Of a stretch of 64,000 bases of DNA, positions 8,941 to 15,623 are shown piece after piece. The stretch comes from Maritimibacter alkaliphilus HTCC2654. Lineage in GTDB: Bacteria; Pseudomonadota; Alphaproteobacteria; Rhodobacterales; Rhodobacteraceae. A program made the position numbers and the translations under genes. The number at the start of each line of letters is the position of its first letter. Positions within the stretch are counted from its first letter, which is position 1. The stretch is from contig NZ_CH902578.1 in NCBI RefSeq assembly GCF_000152805.1, positions 2,011,834 through 2,075,833 of the forward strand, written 5' to 3'. Below the pieces are notes generated by a model. The model was not told where the DNA came from, did no database searches, and worked only from the letters and a program-made list of their open reading frames with translations.

Positions 8941-10216
8941 ATGTGCGGTCGGGTCTGTCGTCCGCCATTTCGCGGGCATGAAGCCCGAGGATCATGAGGC
9001 CGGGCCAGAGCATGTAGGCTTCGATCTCGACGTTCTCGCCGAAGCTGAGAAGGATCAGGGTCATCATGATCCCCAGCGGCAGCCGACCCCGCGGCCCGCG
9101 TGCCGCGTCGACAAGCGCGAGGCCGGTTTGCCACAGCATCGGCACGAGGAGGGCCAGAAATCCGACGAGCCCTTTGACGAACAAAAGCCCCCACCAGGTG
9201 TGGTGACTGCCGATCGGCATGTATTCCACGATATGCGGTCCCGGCTCGGGCCTGCCGTGACCGAACCAGAACGCCTCGTTCCGCCAGCGTTCGCCCGCGA
9301 TGCGCTGAAGCGTCGCCCTGACTCGCGTGCTGTCGGCGCGCGCGTCCTTGAAGGTGCGCACGGCATCCGACGCGATGCGCGCCACGGCCGGGCCGATCAC
9401 GGCGAACGAGGCGGCAATGCCAGCACCCACCTTCCACGCCCAGCTTTTCGCAATGAGCGGCATGGCGCGGGGAACCACCGTGCAGGCGACCAGACCAACA
9501 AGGCCCATGCGCGATTTCGACGCGAAGATCATCACCATCGCTGCGGTCAGGCCGATGGTGCGCCAGCGTTTATCGCGTTCCTCGAGCGCGAACAGGGCGA
9601 GGACGACACCCAGCAAGGCCGCGAAGGGCGACCATGGCGCGTAGAACTGCCAACGCGGGGTCCAGCTTGCCGGATCCCAGGTGAAAAAGAAGACGCTGAA
9701 ATACTCCGGTCCGGGACCACCCACGGCCTTGAGCGGCGAGGTGAAGATGCGTTCCGGCAGGCCGACATAGGGGGCGGCGATCAGGATCGGCGTCAGGATC
9801 AGCGTCCAGAGCGCGATCTTCATCTGGCCCCGCACGTAGACCTCGCGCCGGATCGGCAGGACCGCGCCCGCCAGCGGAAACAGCGCCATGAGCGCCCAGC
9901 CCTTCGCCCAGCCGATTGTCGACTTGATGGTCGCGCCCATGCCGTAGGACCAGTTGACGTGGCCGACCCAGAGCGCGACGAGCATGACGACCATGCCCAG
10001 CATCCACGCCCAGACGACGGGCGGAATGCGGCCCGTCGCGCGCAGATCGGGCCGGATCGCGGGTCCGAGGTAAAGCGACAGGCCGGCAAGACCCGCCAGT
10101 ATCCACCCCAGCACCGGCCCGACGACATAGAGCGCCCCGATCCCGTAGAAAGCCCAGGTCAGCGCCTGAGTCCGGTAGACGATCCGCTCGGCCGGGTTGG
10201 CGGGCGTCACGTTCAC
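8939..10216 (-). CDS. O-antigen ligase / Wzy-type polymerase membrane protein
   Basis: A 425-residue integral membrane protein with about 10-12 predicted helices and a large extracytoplasmic loop between ~residues 150 and 200 (PERIFTSPLKAVGGPGPEYF). The Wzy_C/O-antigen-ligase hallmark region SKSRMGLVGLVAC is followed by later helices. Such proteins polymerise undecaprenyl-linked repeat units (Wzy, ExoQ) or ligate them to lipid A (WaaL); sequence alone does not separate these, but the PCP partner argues for polymerisation. The start is GTG at 10216, overlapping the stop of the upstream PCP gene (GTGA), which implies translational coupling. Confidence 0.8.
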   Translation of the reverse strand: MNVTPANPAERIVYRTQALTWAFYGIGALYVVGPVLGWILAGLAGLSLYLGPAIRPDLRATGRIPPVVWAWMLGMVVMLVALWVGHVNWSYGMGATIKSTIGWAKGWALMALFPLAGAVLPIRREVYVRGQMKIALWTLILTPILIAAPYVGLPERIFTSPLKAVGGPGPEYFSVFFFTWDPASWTPRWQFYAPWSPFAALLGVVLALFALEERDKRWRTIGLTAAMVMIFASKSRMGLVGLVACTVVPRAMPLIAKSWAWKVGAGIAASFAVIGPAVARIASDAVRTFKDARADSTRVRATLQRIAGERWRNEAFWFGHGRPEPGPHIVEYMPIGSHHTWWGLLFVKGLVGFLALLVPMLWQTGLALVDAARGPRGRLPLGIMMTLILLSFGENVEIEAYMLWPGLMILGLHAREMADDRPDRT

Positions 10217-11667
10217 GGTGCGGGCTTTGCGAGCAGGCGATTGATGAGCGGCCTGCGCATCCAGCCGAGTGCGAGGCCCATGAAGAGCATCAGCGTCGCC
10301 GCGATCCCCGCGGCGAGGGCGAGTTTCTTGCGCGGCGATGACGGCTGGTCGGGCAGGTTCGGGTCTTCGAGCACCTGAACCAGCGGGTAGGAGGCATAGA
10401 GGTCCGACTTGGTGGTCTGCGCCCGCGCCATCGCCGAGGCGAAAACCGCCTCGGCCACCTGAAAATTGCGTTGCAGGTCTTCAAGCCGCGCGGCGGGTTC
10501 CAGAAGCGCGGCGGTCTTCGCCTCGTCCGCCGCGAGTTGCGCGGCCAGCGTAGCATGTTCGGCAGCCAGCCCCTGCCGGGCGGCATCGTATTCCACGAGC
10601 CGGGCGAGCAGGTCCGCACGGCCCCCGACCGGGGCAAGGTCGAGGGCGTCGAGCTGATCCGCGCTCAGGCCTGTGATGCGCCCCGCGCGCCTGCGCGCTT
10701 CGGCCAGCGTCGCTTGGTACTTCGTGCGGATGCCCACTCGCTCGGGATGGTTCGCGCCGTATTGCTGGGCCGCCATCGCCAAGGCGGCGGACTGCTCGGC
10801 CATCTGATCGGCCAGCGCCGCAAACTCGCTGTCGGCGTGAAGCTTGATCGTGGCCGCAGCCAGCGTCGGAGAGATCGCGAGTGAGGCGACCAAGGCATCG
10901 ACCTGCCGTGTCTGTTCGTCCAAGTCGGTTTCGAGGTCGAGCACGCGGCGACGCAGCGCATCGGTTTCCGAGACGATCTGCTCATACTGTCCCGCCGAGA
11001 CGAGCCCGGTTTCGCGCTGAAGCGCCTCCATCTCGGCGCGGGTCGCGGCGACCGAGGCGCGGAATTCCTCGATCGCACCCTCGCCGCTGGTTTCGCGTGT
11101 GCCCAGTTCGTCCGCACGCAGCGCATCGAGTTCTTCGAAGAAGGCCGCGATCAGCGCATCCCCGCGTTCCTGCGCGGCGATGGGCGACCCGGCGGTGATC
11201 GAAAGCTGGATCATCCCGGTCTGGTCGATCAGTTGCACCTGTGGCGATCCGAAATCGGCCCGGCTCGTCCCCACCGTTTCGGCCGCGTGCGCGATGATCC
11301 GATCCGCACCGATCAGGCGTTTATAGGTGACGGTCGGGCTGACGGAATTGTTGGCGAAGGGCGAACTGGCATGGGACGAGGCCTGCCCGATGCTGTCCAG
11401 CGTGACCGACGCGGACGCGCCCGAGCCGGGCAGGATAAGGACGGCCTGAGACGTGTAGCGGGCCGGTGCGGTCGCGAGGTAGCCCAGGATCGGTGCCCAG
11501 ATCAGCGAGGTGGCCAGAAGCGTGATGCCGATGTAGCGGGGAAGGCGCCCGGCGTCGTCGATGCGACCGCCAACAAGCACCCGGCCGATGCTGGCTTTGC
11601 CGATCGGGGTCCGGATCGGGCGCAGATGACGCAGAACGGTCGAAAACTCTCGGGGTCGCGCGAACAT
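10213..11667 (-). CDS. Polysaccharide co-polymerase / chain-length determinant (Wzz/GumC type)
   Basis: A 484-residue protein with an N-terminal transmembrane helix (~46-66, YIGITLLATSLIWAPILGYL), a long periplasmic coiled-coil region (~100-440, rich in Ala/Glu/Arg/Leu heptads) and a C-terminal helix (~453-473) preceded by the proline-rich DQPSSPRKK typical of PCP proteins. No C-terminal tyrosine-kinase domain is present, so any BY-kinase would be elsewhere. It should link the polymerase to the Wza-type channel. The ATG at 11667 has a GAAGGAG site. A palindromic candidate operator lies ~98 bp upstream. Confidence 0.87.
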   Translation of the reverse strand: MFARPREFSTVLRHLRPIRTPIGKASIGRVLVGGRIDDAGRLPRYIGITLLATSLIWAPILGYLATAPARYTSQAVLILPGSGASASVTLDSIGQASSHASSPFANNSVSPTVTYKRLIGADRIIAHAAETVGTSRADFGSPQVQLIDQTGMIQLSITAGSPIAAQERGDALIAAFFEELDALRADELGTRETSGEGAIEEFRASVAATRAEMEALQRETGLVSAGQYEQIVSETDALRRRVLDLETDLDEQTRQVDALVASLAISPTLAAATIKLHADSEFAALADQMAEQSAALAMAAQQYGANHPERVGIRTKYQATLAEARRRAGRITGLSADQLDALDLAPVGGRADLLARLVEYDAARQGLAAEHATLAAQLAADEAKTAALLEPAARLEDLQRNFQVAEAVFASAMARAQTTKSDLYASYPLVQVLEDPNLPDQPSSPRKKLALAAGIAATLMLFMGLALGWMRRPLINRLLAKPAP

Positions 11668-11757
11668 GGGGGGCTCCTTCGCGCACAGACCTACGCCAAG
11701 TGCCGTGCGAAAGCCCCGGCGCGGGGGGAGGAGCCGACGCCCCCGTTGGGACGTGCC

Positions 11758-11773
11758 CTATCCGGTCGGATAG
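11758..11773. promoter_or_regulatory. 16-bp palindrome, copy 2 (candidate response-regulator site)
   Basis: CTATCCGGTCGGATAG has perfect 7-bp inverted arms with a 2-bp spacer. It lies between the response-regulator stop (11783) and the PCP gene start (11667, 98 bp from the centre). It would control the PCP/polymerase unit independently of the regulator gene. Confidence 0.75.
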
Positions 11774-11782
11774 TCGGCGCGG

Positions 11783-12394
11783 TCAGTAAAGCCCGGCTTC
11801 ACGCGCGACGAGCGCCGCCTGCGTCCGGTTGTTGACGTCGATCTTGCGATAGAGCGTCTTGAGATAAAGCTTGATGGTCGGTTCGGTCAGGTCGAGATCG
11901 CGGGCGATTTCCTTGTTCGACTTGCCTTCGGTCAGGCCCTTCAGAACCTGCATCTCGCGTTCGGCCAGCTTTTCGGCCAGCGGATGCTTCGCCTCTTCCT
12001 TGGCGGTCATGAAATCGACGGGCACGTATTGCTCGCCCATCGCCATGAAGCGCACGGCGTTGACCAGCGACTTGGCCGACAGCGTCTTCGGCAGGAAACC
12101 GGCGGCGCCGAGGTCGAGCGCCTGTTGCGCGATCTCGCGCGTGGCCGTGCCGGTGATGAGGGCGACGCGCTGGTCGCCGCCGATCTTCATCGCCCGCTCC
12201 AACCCGTCGATCCCGTTCATGCCCGGCATGTTCAGATCGAGCAGGACGAGGTCGAAGGGTTCGCTTTGCTCCATAAGCGCAATCGCACCGTCGTAATCCG
12301 CAGCCGTTTCCGTCTCGAAACCGCTGGCGGCTTCGAGAAAGGCGACGAGCGTGTCGCGCAACAGGTCATGGTCATCGGCAATCAGGATACGCAT
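11783..12394 (-). CDS. NarL/LuxR-family response regulator
   Basis: A 203-residue protein. The receiver domain (1-~120) has the acidic pocket D7/D8, phosphoacceptor D53 in LVLLDLNMPG, T84 in the ITGTAT segment and K in FLPK. The C-terminal GerE helix-turn-helix (~138-200) reads LAEREMQVLKGLTEGKSNKEIARDLDLTEPTIKLYLKTLYRKI. ATG at 12394 is chosen because the in-frame extension upstream is basic and precedes the canonical MRILIADDHD start. It is the only free-standing response regulator in the window. The palindrome at 12525 lies 138 bp upstream of it, suggesting autoregulation. Likely target: the EPS cluster. Confidence 0.9.
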   Translation of the reverse strand: MRILIADDHDLLRDTLVAFLEAASGFETETAADYDGAIALMEQSEPFDLVLLDLNMPGMNGIDGLERAMKIGGDQRVALITGTATREIAQQALDLGAAGFLPKTLSAKSLVNAVRFMAMGEQYVPVDFMTAKEEAKHPLAEKLAEREMQVLKGLTEGKSNKEIARDLDLTEPTIKLYLKTLYRKIDVNNRTQAALVAREAGLY

Positions 12395-12524
12395 GGTGCG
12401 ATAAGCTCTTTTTTGTCGGGGCCGTCCCTTTCGCAAAGGAAATCGGCCAAAATTTGGCAGCGGTGCCAGCTCGTCTCATTAAATCGCGAGTTAATTTAGC
12501 GCAAACGGTCATTCGCGGCGTCCG

Positions 12525-12540
12525 CTATCCGATCGGATAG
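12525..12540. promoter_or_regulatory. 16-bp palindrome, copy 3 (candidate response-regulator site)
   Basis: CTATCCGATCGGATAG is a perfect 16-bp palindrome. It lies in the divergent region between the response regulator (ATG 12394) and the WecG/priming-transferase gene (ATG 12680), 138 and 147 bp from the respective starts. Confidence 0.78.
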
Positions 12541-12679
12541 TCGCCGATACCCGCTGGCTTGGCAACGCGTCCCTTCGGACGGATGGTGCCTCCGTTCAGG
12601 CTTGGGGGCTGTCCGCCTGTTCGCTGGAAATGAGGAAGGCCGACAAGCAGAAACTCTGTAATTCAAGGAGTTATCTGCC

Positions 12680-14038
12680 ATGCACCACGATCACGCCGCT
12701 TTCGCCCTACCTGCCCCGGAACCGCTCACGACCGTTCGTCTGTTCGACTTCGACGTCGTTTCGGAATCGGGCGACCGGGTCGTCGACCACCTGCTCGCCC
12801 CGGGGCGGCGGCGGGTTCATTTCGTCAATGCGCATTGCATCAACCTCGCCGCGCGCGACCTGTCCTATGCCCGTGCCCTGCGCTCGGCGGACGTGGTTCT
12901 GCCCGATGGTGCGGGCATCGAACTGGCGTTCCGCGCGGTCGGGCACCGGATGGCCGAGAACCTGAACGGCACCGATTTCGGCCCTCGCCTGCTTGCCGAG
13001 GCGGCCGGACGCGGTAAATCGGTGTTCCTGTTCGGCGGGCGCCCCGGCACGGCGGACGCTGCGGCGGCGCGTCTCGCCCGCGACATCCCCGGTCTGGTCA
13101 TCGCGGGCACCCGCGACGGATACGAGGGCGCGCGCGATACCGAGGCCGCGATCCGGGCGATCAACGCGTCGGGCGCCGACATTCTGATGGTCGCCATGGG
13201 CGTGCCGCTTCAGGACCAGTGGATCGCGGATCATGGCGACGACCTTACCCCACCCCTGACGCTCGGCGTCGGCGCGCTGTTCGATTTCCTCGCGGGCAAC
13301 GTCTCGCGCGCGCCGCGCCTGTTGCGGAAAGTGCGCGGCGAATGGCTGTGGCGACTGGCCGTGGAACCGCGGCGGATGTTTCGGCGGTACGTGATCGGCA
13401 ATCCCGAATTCCTGTTCCGCACTCTGGGTCTGATCGCGCCGCACACCATCGCGAAGCGTGCGTTCGATCTGCTGGTCGCGGGCGCGGTGATCCTTGCCCT
13501 GTCTCCGCTGTTCGCGCTCACCGCGTTGGCGATCAAAGCCGATACGCGCGGGCCGGTGTTCTTTCGCCAGACCCGTGTGGGGCGCAACGGCCAGCCGTTC
13601 AGCATGCTCAAATTCCGCTCGATGGCGGTGGATGCCGAGGCGCGGCGCGATGCCCTGCTCGCAACTTCGGACCGCAGCGGCGTGTGCTTCAAGTCCCGGA
13701 CCGACCCCCGTGTCACGCGCGTCGGTCGCCTCCTGCGCCGTTATTCCATCGACGAGCTGCCGCAGGTCTTCAACGTGCTCACGGGCGATATGTCCATCGT
13801 CGGGCCCCGCCCGGCCCTGCCGAACGAAGTCGCCGCCTATCCGCCGCGCGCCCTTGGGCGGCTCGCAGTCAAACCCGGTCTGACTGGCGTCTGGCAGGTG
13901 TCGGGGCGTGCCGAGATCGGGTTCGACAAGATGGTCGACATGGACATCGCCTATGCCCGGACCCGGTCGGTGCTGCTCGACGCCGTTCTGCTCGCCCTCA
14001 CCTTTCGCGCCGTCCTGACCGGGCGCGGCGCTTACTGA
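12680..14038 (+). CDS. WecG/TagA glycosyltransferase fused to priming sugar-phosphate transferase
   Basis: A 452-residue two-domain fusion. Residues ~30-230 are WecG/TagA/CpsF family (HFVNAHCINLAARD, VVLPDGAGIELAF, NGTDFGPRLL, GVPLQDQWIADH, GVGALFDFLAGNVSRAPRLLRK). Residues ~255-452 are a polyisoprenyl-phosphate hexose-1-phosphate transferase (KRAFDLLVAGAVILALSPLFALTALAIK, then GPVFFRQTRVGRNGQPFSMLKFRSM, RRYSIDELPQVFNVLTGDMSIVGPRP). The C-terminal half would start the repeat unit on undecaprenyl phosphate and the N-terminal half could add the second sugar. AAGGAG at 12665-12670 is the ribosome site. GalU follows 23 bp downstream. Confidence 0.9.
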   Translation: MHHDHAAFALPAPEPLTTVRLFDFDVVSESGDRVVDHLLAPGRRRVHFVNAHCINLAARDLSYARALRSADVVLPDGAGIELAFRAVGHRMAENLNGTDFGPRLLAEAAGRGKSVFLFGGRPGTADAAAARLARDIPGLVIAGTRDGYEGARDTEAAIRAINASGADILMVAMGVPLQDQWIADHGDDLTPPLTLGVGALFDFLAGNVSRAPRLLRKVRGEWLWRLAVEPRRMFRRYVIGNPEFLFRTLGLIAPHTIAKRAFDLLVAGAVILALSPLFALTALAIKADTRGPVFFRQTRVGRNGQPFSMLKFRSMAVDAEARRDALLATSDRSGVCFKSRTDPRVTRVGRLLRRYSIDELPQVFNVLTGDMSIVGPRPALPNEVAAYPPRALGRLAVKPGLTGVWQVSGRAEIGFDKMVDMDIAYARTRSVLLDAVLLALTFRAVLTGRGAY

Positions 14039-14061
14039 CGCTTCAATCAAGGAGATTTTTC

Positions 14062-14949
14062 ATGTCCCACATTCGCAAAGCCGTCTTTCCCGTCGCCGGT
14101 CTCGGCACCCGTTTCCTGCCCGCGACCAAATCGGTCCCGAAGGAAATGCTGCCTCTCATTGACCGCCCCCTGATCCAATACGCCATCGACGAGGCGCGGG
14201 CCGCCGGGATCGAAGAGTTCATCTTCGTGACCGCTGCGGGGAAAGGAGCGCTCGAGGATTATTTCGATACCGCCGAAATGCTGGAAACGCGACTCGCCGC
14301 GTTGGACAAGCATGACCTGCTCGCCCGACTGGAGCAGACGCGGCTGGGCGAAGGCGCTCTGACCATCCTGCGGCAGGACAAGCCGCGTGGGTTGGGCCAT
14401 GCCGTGCGCGTCGCCCGCAAGGCGGTTGGGGACGAGCCGTTCGCGGTCCTCCTCCCCGATGACGTGATCCGCGCGGGGCGCCCGGCCTTGGCGCAGGTGA
14501 TCGCCGCCCATGCCGAAACCGGGGGGCATATGGTGGCGACGATGGAGGTCGCGAAACCTGACGTGTCCAAGTACGGCGTGCTGGCGGTTCAGTCCACGAC
14601 CGGGCGGTTGTCGCGCGCAAGCGGCATGGTCGAAAAGCCGCGGCCCGAGGTCGCGCCATCGCGTGAGGCCGTGGTGGGCCGCTATATCCTCGCCCCGTCG
14701 ATCTTCGACCGTCTCGCGATGATCGCGCCCGGCGCCGGAGGGGAGCTGCAACTGACCGACGCGATCAACGCGGATGCCGCGTCGGTCCCGGTGCACGGCT
14801 ATGCCTTCGAAGGGACGCGCTATGATTGCGGGTCGCAGGCCGGGTTCGTCGCGGCAACGATCGCCTATGCGATGGACCGGCCCGAACTTGCCGCTTCGGT
14901 CCATGACGAGCTTGCGCGGTGGAACCGGCCGGCCGCACTTGCGGGCTGA
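14062..14949 (+). CDS. galU: UTP-glucose-1-phosphate uridylyltransferase
   Basis: A 295-residue GalU making UDP-glucose from UTP and glucose-1-phosphate. The nucleotidyltransferase signature AVFPVAGLGTRFLPATKSVPKEML is at the N-terminus. IDRPLIQYAIDEA, GLGHAVRVARK, FAVLLPDDVI and the C-terminal YDCGSQAGFVAATIAYAM complete the family pattern. ATG at 14062 has CAAGGAG 7-13 bases upstream. UDP-glucose feeds the priming transferase encoded just before it, and Ugd encoded at 40682. Confidence 0.95.
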   Translation: MSHIRKAVFPVAGLGTRFLPATKSVPKEMLPLIDRPLIQYAIDEARAAGIEEFIFVTAAGKGALEDYFDTAEMLETRLAALDKHDLLARLEQTRLGEGALTILRQDKPRGLGHAVRVARKAVGDEPFAVLLPDDVIRAGRPALAQVIAAHAETGGHMVATMEVAKPDVSKYGVLAVQSTTGRLSRASGMVEKPRPEVAPSREAVVGRYILAPSIFDRLAMIAPGAGGELQLTDAINADAASVPVHGYAFEGTRYDCGSQAGFVAATIAYAMDRPELAASVHDELARWNRPAALAG

Positions 14950-14961
14950 TCTCAGGGCGCA

Positions 14962-14977
14962 CTATCCGAACGGGTAG
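14962..14977. promoter_or_regulatory. 16-bp palindrome, copy 4 (candidate response-regulator site)
   Basis: CTATCCGAACGGGTAG has 6 of 7 arm positions matching around a 2-bp spacer. A second partial copy (GCTATCCCGAA) follows immediately at 14981. The centre is 87 bp upstream of the ATG at 15057, so the sensor gene pair (15057-18167) would be under the same control as the EPS genes. Confidence 0.65.
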
Positions 14978-15056
14978 TGCGCTATCCCGAAGCCCGTTTC
15001 GGATGGGACGAAACGTGCGATACATGGACAGCGTCGGAAAAACGGAGGTTGTCTTC

Positions 15057-15581
15057 ATGTTCACCACTCACGGACCCATCGCCCGCGGGGTCGTCGTGGC
15101 AGCACTCACGGTCGCTGCCCCACTTTCGGGCATGGCGGATGACCTTCCGCAACCGACCGGCGATGTCGTCCTCCGCGTGACCGGCGACATCGCCGTCACC
15201 AATGCCGAAGGCGCGGCGGTCCTCGACACCCAAATGCTTGCCGACATCGGCGAGACCACCTTTTCGACGACGACGATCTGGACCGAGGGCGAACAGAGCT
15301 TCACCGGCGTCGAACTCGAAGACCTGCTCGACGCACTCGGCGTCGACGGCGGCATGCTCGAAGCCCGCGCGCTGAACGACTACATGGTCGAAATCCCGGT
15401 CTCCGATGCGGTCGAAGGCGGCCCGATCATCGCCTATCTGCGCAACGGCGAACCGATGTCCATCCGCGACAAGGGGCCGCTCTGGATCGTCTACCCGTAT
15501 GATCTAAACACCGACTATGCCAGCGAACTGATCTATTCGCGCAGCATCTGGCAACTGGACCGGATCGAAGTGGTCCGCTAA
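15057..15581 (+). CDS. Periplasmic sulfite-oxidase/Moco-fold protein lacking the cofactor cysteine
   Basis: A 174-residue protein with an N-terminal signal peptide (GVVVAALTVAAPLSGMA, cleavage about residue 26). The rest resembles the oxidoreductase molybdopterin-binding fold: QSFTGVELEDLLDALGV, YMVEIPVSDAVEGGPIIAYLRNGEPM, KGPLWIVYPYD, SRSIWQLDRIEV. No cysteine occurs anywhere, so the usual molybdenum thiolate ligand is missing and catalysis by the normal route is unlikely. It ends 42 bp before the hybrid kinase gene, which suggests a ligand-binding or accessory sensor role. The start at 15057 is chosen for the signal peptide; an upstream in-frame start exists. Confidence 0.75.
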   Translation: MFTTHGPIARGVVVAALTVAAPLSGMADDLPQPTGDVVLRVTGDIAVTNAEGAAVLDTQMLADIGETTFSTTTIWTEGEQSFTGVELEDLLDALGVDGGMLEARALNDYMVEIPVSDAVEGGPIIAYLRNGEPMSIRDKGPLWIVYPYDLNTDYASELIYSRSIWQLDRIEVVR

Positions 15582-15623
15582 CACCTCGGGCGGGCAAAGA
15601 CCCACCCGTTTCGACAGGTCGCC

